A stretch of 46,897 nucleotides of DNA from an uncultured Methanobrevibacter sp. (GTDB taxonomy: Archaea; Methanobacteriota; Methanobacteria; Methanobacteriales; Methanobacteriaceae), in assembly GCF_947166415.1 (NCBI RefSeq), contig NZ_CAMVEE010000014.1:1-46897 (forward strand), in the 5' to 3' direction. How positions within the stretch are numbered: position 1 is the first letter of the stretch; each line of letters begins with the position of its first letter. The notes under the pieces were generated by a model. That model ran no database searches, was not told the origin of the DNA, and was given only the letters and a program-made list of their open reading frames with translations. The translations under genes and the position numbers were made by a program. Positions 42,246 through 46,897 of this stretch are shown here, piece by piece.

Positions 42246-42257
42246 ATTACTTTTTTT
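42231..42257 (+). terminator. Terminator hairpin spanning rps3ae stop
   Basis: AAAGTAATC (42231-42239), AAATA loop, GATTACTTT (42245-42253), then more T. It is a perfect 9-bp stem and the TAG stop (42243-42245) lies at the loop edge. Confidence 0.7.
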
Positions 42258-42609
42258 ATTTTTTATAAATTGCATATATTATTTTAGATTTACTTAAATA
42301 ATTCATTATTTTTTTTCTTTTTTATAATTTTTCTAACATTTGTTAATTTTTTTTAAACAATGTTCTATAAATTAATCATATGACTGAATGAACTTTTCCT
42401 GTTTTAATTTTTGAAATATGGGTGATATAATATATTTTTTATAAAGAGGAAATTTGTTTAATTAATTTCTTGTATTTTTGATAGAATTTATTATTTCATT
42501 CGAAATTTCTGTTTTGTTTAGAAGTTTCCTATATTAATTAAATAATGGTTGTCATTATATCAACTATTTTTTAGAAAACTTTATATTGTTATTAATTTAT
42601 ACTTGATAG

Positions 42610-42648
42610 TACAACATGTTGTATGATTTTAGTATTTGGAATACTAAA
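42610..42648. promoter_or_regulatory. Two adjacent palindromic operator candidates upstream of the adhesin
   Basis: TACAACATGTTGTA (42610-42623) is a perfect 14-bp palindrome. TTTAGTATT-TGG-AATACTAAA (42628-42648) is a perfect 9-bp inverted repeat with a 3-bp spacer. They fall about where transcription from TATA 42579-42587 would start and just upstream of TATA 42660-42670. That is a position suited to repressor or activator dimers. Confidence 0.55.
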
Positions 42649-42659
42649 TGAGATAGTTG

Positions 42660-42670
42660 AAATTTATATG
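42660..42670 (+). promoter_or_regulatory. Proximal TATA box of the adhesin gene
   Basis: AAATTTATATG lies about 50 bp before ATG 42717 and predicts a leader of about 25 nt that contains GAGAGGA. Confidence 0.5.
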
Positions 42671-42716
42671 TATTCATTGAACGATAAGTTCGATGAATTT
42701 CGTGAGAGGAAAAATT

Positions 42717-45700
42717 ATGGATAAATTGAAATCTAAGATCTTGTTGGTTTCATTCATCATCATGGTGCTGTTTTCCGTTCAGGCGATTGCAGCCGCCGAT
42801 GCTGGCGATGTCAATTTAACAAGTGAAAATATTGATTTATCTGTATGCGATATTGAAAACAATGTAAACATAAACAATCAGGAAGAATTATTAACAGCGA
42901 CAAATACAGATGATACTTTAACAGCTGATGAACATCCATTCTCAGAATTGCAAGGTTTGATTGACACTGCAGGTGCTGGCGGTACTATAGATTTAGCTCA
43001 CAACTACATCTTAACTGAAAACAACGGCACTCTTGTAATTCCTTATGAGATTACAATAAATGGTAATGGATATACACTTGACGCTAACCATCTTGGCGCA
43101 ATATTGGTCACTAACTCAAAAATCATTTTGAATAACATTACATTCATAAATGGTAATTGTACTGGCGTATCTGACAATTATAAAAGCCCCGTCATTTTAA
43201 AAGGCGGAAGTGTCGGTTCTATTATCGACAATTGTATTTTCAAAGATAATGAAGGTATTAATGGTGGTGCTCTCTATTGGGCTGGCGATGACGGTAAACT
43301 CACAAATTCAAAATTTGAAAATAATTGTGCGGTTAAACCTAACGAACATGTTAGTGCTCATGGTGGAGCCATTTATTGGGCGGGTGATAATGCTACAATT
43401 GAGAAAACTAACTTCACTGGAAATAAAGCTCCGTTTCAAAGTTCAGGTGGTGCAATCTATTTCACTGGTGTAGATACTCAGTTAATCACTGATTCCTATT
43501 TCTATGGAAATACAGTTTATGGATATGGTAATTCGAATGTTGGTGGTGGTGCAATCTTCTATTCATCATCAAGCAATGGACGTATTGTGAATACTAAATT
43601 CGAAGAGAATTCCGTCAACGCTTCTGGTGGTGCGATTCTTTTCGATAAAAATAGTAAAAATCATACAATTACCGATTCATCTTTCATTAAAAACACTGCC
43701 GACGGATTTGATAGTAATCAACAATCCGGAGTTTTCGGTTATGGTGGTGGAGCAATTTATTGGATGGGTAGTGATGGTAAGGTTGAAAATTGTAACTTTA
43801 CTGAAAATTCAGCTAATATGGCTGGAGCTATCTACTATAAACCTGGTTCTGATAATCAGATAATCACTGGTTCATCTTTCTCCAATAATGCTGCTAATAA
43901 ATCCGCTAATTCAGCTTCCCTTTCAACAGCACAAGGTGGTGGAGCAATTTATTGGATGAGTAATAATGGTAGAGTTGAGAATTGTAACTTTACTGAGAAC
44001 TCTGCTTTCGCTGGTGGTGCTATTTACTACCAAGGTGATAAAACCTGGAGTTACGCTCAAAATCATTCAATTGTTGATTCATCTTTCTCCAATAATGTTG
44101 TTAATGTTTTAGACAGTAATAACTGTGGTGGGGCAATTTATTATAACTCTGCTACTGATTCCGTTATTGAGAACTCTAATTTCACTGAGAATTCTGCTAT
44201 GGGTTCTGGTGGTGCAATTTACAATTACAACGGTGCAGGCACTCAATCAATCACTGATTCATCTTTCGCTAATAACGTTGCTAATGCAAGTACTGGTGGT
44301 TCTGGTGGTGCAATAGTATATGAAAGTACCAAAAACGCTGTTATTGAGAATGTAAACTTCACTGAGAACTATGCTAAGAGTTCTGGTGGTGCAATTAGTT
44401 TTGCTAAAAATTCCAAAATTTCTCACGGCAGTACTCACAGCAATATTACAAATGCAAACTTTATTGAGAATACAGCTGAGCAGGGTGGAGCAATTTCTTA
44501 TTCTTCATCTGGCAATGCCATAATTGAGGATGTGAACTTCACTGAGAATTCTGCAAGCAAGTATGGTGGAGCAATTTATTCTGCTTCTTCATCTGATAGC
44601 CGTTTTGCGAATGCAAACTTTGTTGAGAATTCTGCTCAATCTTCTGGTGGTGCATTCTATGGTTCTAGCACTAACAATCAGGTAATTGTTGATTCATCAT
44701 TCTCTAAAAACACTGCTAATGGAACCACTTACAAAGAGGGTGGTGGAGCAATTTTTTATAGTTCATCTAGCAATGGCATTATTGAGAATGTGAACTTCAC
44801 TGAGAATTCTGCTAAAGCTGTAGGTGGTGCAATCTGTTATTACGGAACTGGTAATAAAAATCAGTTAGTCAATGATTCATCCTTCTCTAAAAATACTGCT
44901 AATATGTCTGGTTCTAGTTATGGTGGTGGAGCAATTTATTGGGCAAGTCCTAATGGCCGTATTATGGATTCTACTTTTGATGAGAATTCCGCTAAGGGTT
45001 CTGGTGGTGCAATTCTGTATTACGGTTCAGGTTCCAAAAATCAGACTATTACTGGTTCAGATTTCTCTAAAAATGCAGCTAATGCAACATCTAATGGTGG
45101 TGGAGCAATATATTGCGCTGCTAGCGATACTAGTATTGTAAACACCTCATTTGATGAGAATTCTGCTAGGGGTTATGGTGGTGCAATCTATTATAATAGT
45201 GCTAAAGGAGGCCATATTATGAATGCTAACTTCACTGAGAATTCCGCTAAGAATTCTGGTGGTGCAATCTATTATAATAGTGCTAATGATCACGTAATTG
45301 AAGATTCATCTTTCACCAAAAACACTGCTAACGGAACTAATCTTAATGGTGGTGGAGCAATCTATTATGGCGCATCTAGTTCTACAGGTTCATCAAGCAA
45401 TAATCGTATTGAGAATGTGAACTTCACTGAGAATTCAGGTACTTATGGTGGTGCAGTCTACTATGCTAGAGCTATTAATCAGACAATCACTGATTCATCT
45501 TTCTCTAACAACCAAGCTAAGAATTCTGGTGGTGCAATCCATTATGGATATCCGACTGGTAGTAAAACAAGCGATAGTGCTATTATAAATACTGTCTTTA
45601 CTGAGAATTCTGCTAAGAATTCTGGTGGTGCAATTAGTTATATGGGCACTAATAATCAGTCAATTACCAATTCATCATTCTCTAAAAACACTGCTAATGG

Positions 45701-46897
45701 AACAACCCCTTATCAAGGTGGTGGAGCAATCTATTATGGTGCAACTACTGCTGGCTCTATTTTAGCTACTAACAGTTCTATTGAGAATGTGGACTTTATT
45801 GATAACCTTGCTAAATATGGTGGTGCAATCTATTATGGTGGTGCCGATAATCAGTCAATTGCCGATTCCAATTTCACTGGCAATAATGCAACTTCAGGAA
45901 GTGCCATTTATCACACTTCCGGATCTTTAGGCATTTCAAGCACTGAATTATTGGAAAACCAGGCTCATTCAGATTCACTTGCTGTAGAAGTAGATGTGGA
46001 CGGTTTCGATATAACAATTCACACAGTGTTTAAAGGCTTAGATAACATATTGAATGCTATCTATTCCAAAGCTCCTTCAGATGTTAAATTCACTGATGTT
46101 ACCTATTGGGGTGCTGATGGAAAAATGAACACAGGCAGTTCTGAAGTTAGTCCAGTGGCTTCCGCTGATGAAAGTAATGATGGTGCTCTTGTTTATACAG
46201 ATTCCCGTGAAGCAGGAATAAATATTACCGTAAGTCTTCAGAATATTGAAACCGGCGCTGTTGAAAATATCACAGCTTCAACCAATATTTATGGGGATAT
46301 TAACTATACAAAAACCAGAGTCACTCCGGGCAAATACAAAGCTGTAGCCATTCATTATGAAGACAAATATTACACTGAAATTCAAAAAGACACTACATTT
46401 GAGGTTCCTAAAGCTAATTCAACCATTATGGCTGATAATGTCACTGTTACCTATGATAGTGATGTTGTTTTAAATGCTACTGGTGAGAATGCTACTGGTG
46501 TTGATCCTGCAAGTGTTGTTGTTTTAGATGCTAGTGGTAATCCTGTTACTGGAATTACTGTTACAGTTAACGGATTTAACATTACTATTAGTGGTTTAAT
46601 CCCTGGTAATTATACAGTTAAGTATAACAACACAGTTTCTGATGAGGCTTTCTATAGCACTGCTAACAATGTTACTGGTGTTCGTGTCTTGAAGGCTAAT
46701 TCCACTATTATGGCTGAGAATCAGACTGTTGTTTATAATGCTACTGTTGTTTTAGTTGCTACTGGTGAGAATGCTACCGGTGTTGATCCTGCAAGTATTG
46801 TTGTTTTAGATGAGGGCGGTAATCCTGTTACTGGCATTACTGTTACTGTTCAGGGTAATGATACCATTATCATTAGTGGTTTAATCCCTGGTAATTA
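42717..46897 (+). CDS. Giant Pmp-like beta-helix adhesin with Ig-like C-terminal repeats (3' end beyond window)
   Basis: The frame is open from ATG 42717 to the window end, at least 1,393 residues. Signal peptide: KILLVSFIIMVLFSVQAIAAA. After about residue 75 a right-handed beta-helix runs to about residue 1080. It has some 28 GGA(I/V/L) turns, each paired with F-x-x-N (NFTEN, SFSKN), the same pair of motifs as chlamydial polymorphic membrane proteins. Two alternating rung types recur, 'IENVNFTENSAKSSGGAIYY' and 'SITDSSFSKNTAN..GGGAIYW'. From about residue 1230 an Ig-like 94-residue unit (ANSTIMA..., GVDPASVVVLD, SGLIPGNY) begins repeating, seen at 46410 and 46692. It is packed with N-x-T sequons, so it is a probable N-glycosylated surface adhesin. 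Confidence 0.87.
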   Translation, partial: MDKLKSKILLVSFIIMVLFSVQAIAAADAGDVNLTSENIDLSVCDIENNVNINNQEELLTATNTDDTLTADEHPFSELQGLIDTAGAGGTIDLAHNYILTENNGTLVIPYEITINGNGYTLDANHLGAILVTNSKIILNNITFINGNCTGVSDNYKSPVILKGGSVGSIIDNCIFKDNEGINGGALYWAGDDGKLTNSKFENNCAVKPNEHVSAHGGAIYWAGDNATIEKTNFTGNKAPFQSSGGAIYFTGVDTQLITDSYFYGNTVYGYGNSNVGGGAIFYSSSSNGRIVNTKFEENSVNASGGAILFDKNSKNHTITDSSFIKNTADGFDSNQQSGVFGYGGGAIYWMGSDGKVENCNFTENSANMAGAIYYKPGSDNQIITGSSFSNNAANKSANSASLSTAQGGGAIYWMSNNGRVENCNFTENSAFAGGAIYYQGDKTWSYAQNHSIVDSSFSNNVVNVLDSNNCGGAIYYNSATDSVIENSNFTENSAMGSGGAIYNYNGAGTQSITDSSFANNVANASTGGSGGAIVYESTKNAVIENVNFTENYAKSSGGAISFAKNSKISHGSTHSNITNANFIENTAEQGGAISYSSSGNAIIEDVNFTENSASKYGGAIYSASSSDSRFANANFVENSAQSSGGAFYGSSTNNQVIVDSSFSKNTANGTTYKEGGGAIFYSSSSNGIIENVNFTENSAKAVGGAICYYGTGNKNQLVNDSSFSKNTANMSGSSYGGGAIYWASPNGRIMDSTFDENSAKGSGGAILYYGSGSKNQTITGSDFSKNAANATSNGGGAIYCAASDTSIVNTSFDENSARGYGGAIYYNSAKGGHIMNANFTENSAKNSGGAIYYNSANDHVIEDSSFTKNTANGTNLNGGGAIYYGASSSTGSSSNNRIENVNFTENSGTYGGAVYYARAINQTITDSSFSNNQAKNSGGAIHYGYPTGSKTSDSAIINTVFTENSAKNSGGAISYMGTNNQSITNSSFSKNTANGTTPYQGGGAIYYGATTAGSILATNSSIENVDFIDNLAKYGGAIYYGGADNQSIADSNFTGNNATSGSAIYHTSGSLGISSTELLENQAHSDSLAVEVDVDGFDITIHTVFKGLDNILNAIYSKAPSDVKFTDVTYWGADGKMNTGSSEVSPVASADESNDGALVYTDSREAGINITVSLQNIETGAVENITASTNIYGDINYTKTRVTPGKYKAVAIHYEDKYYTEIQKDTTFEVPKANSTIMADNVTVTYDSDVVLNATGENATGVDPASVVVLDASGNPVTGITVTVNGFNITISGLIPGNYTVKYNNTVSDEAFYSTANNVTGVRVLKANSTIMAENQTVVYNATVVLVATGENATGVDPASIVVLDEGGNPVTGITVTVQGNDTIIISGLIPGN

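Larger units (their letters stand above)
42258..42716. other. AT-rich spacer before the giant adhesin gene
   Basis: About 460 bp. Most is featureless and AT-rich. The last 140 bp hold a distal TATA (42579-42587), two adjacent palindromes (42610-42648), a proximal TATA (42660-42670) and GAGAGGA (42704-42710) ahead of ATG 42717. Confidence 0.45.

Noticed and set aside
43210..45141. Several 60-90-aa plus-strand ORFs inside the adhesin
   Set aside because: Out-of-frame shadows created by the repeated GGTGGTGCAAT codon pattern. The main frame is open throughout.
1..46897. tRNA, rRNA, insertion sequence or prophage
   Set aside because: No GC-rich cloverleaf-like spacer, no transposase or integrase motif and no terminal inverted repeats were seen by eye. 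Specialised searches (tRNAscan, ISfinder) were not possible.

Overview
The window looks like a chromosomal segment of a low-GC, pseudomurein-walled methanogenic archaeon of the Methanobacteriales, most likely Methanobrevibacter or a close relative. Evidence: archaeal-only genes (ribosomal proteins S19e, S3Ae, L39e, L31e and L18Ae/LX, aIF6, prefoldin alpha, PDCD5, RNase P Rpp21, AglB, Orc1/Cdc6, archease and RtcB), a methanopterin-biosynthesis type MptE, archaeal TATA boxes, and several very Asn/Thr-rich secreted Ig-like and beta-helix 'adhesin-like' proteins typical of gut methanogens. From memory, gene order from topA to rtcB follows the MTH1626-MTH1597 region of Methanothermobacter thermautotrophicus.

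Layout. 1-7385: tail of a coiled-coil protein, a small zinc-ribbon protein, topA, aglB, a DRG-type GTPase and an AK6-like NMP kinase. 7435-11535: a strongly promoted translation operon (rnp4, CRM/YhbY-like protein, rps19e, PDCD5, PP-loop ATPase, rpl39e, rpl31e, eif6, rpl18a, pfdA). 11536-15332: DUF447-like gene on the minus strand, framed by near-identical T-rich direct repeats, then ftsY with an unusual repetitive acidic N-terminus, and a CapA-like gene. 15697-25401: an accessory cell-surface region with two tandem Ig-plus-TIM-barrel proteins, a small DUF4258-like protein, an NSS transporter, an anchored protein with a glycosylation-sequon stalk, and a multi-Ig protein. 26053-30458: an unrecognised two-gene module, a tautomerase, a dUTPase-like gene and a TPP enzyme. 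30754-32014: a minus-strand cluster with archaeal homologues of the Bacillus sporulation pair GerW/YtfJ and DUF2953/YtfI.

32015-32529 is the most important non-coding stretch. Five same-orientation copies of TTTCAAGTGTAA(A/C) recur every 52-53 bp. Their reverse complement matches the mini-ORB that I remember for the M. thermautotrophicus replication origin. An Orc1/Cdc6 gene lies 3.9 kb away, and the genes immediately flanking the array point away from it. I read this as a chromosomal replication origin.

32530-42245: a QueC-like PP-loop protein, a class-V aminotransferase, a YczE-like membrane protein, mptE, orc1/cdc6, a tiny membrane protein, archease, a DUF4064 protein, rtcB, an MTA/MTI phosphorylase, a NifX-like protein and rps3ae. 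42717-end: the 5' part of a giant Pmp-like beta-helix adhesin preceded by two palindromes.

Several genes end in a perfect hairpin that contains the stop codon and runs into a T tract, which suggests a common intrinsic-like terminator design. No tRNA, rRNA, CRISPR array or insertion sequence was seen.
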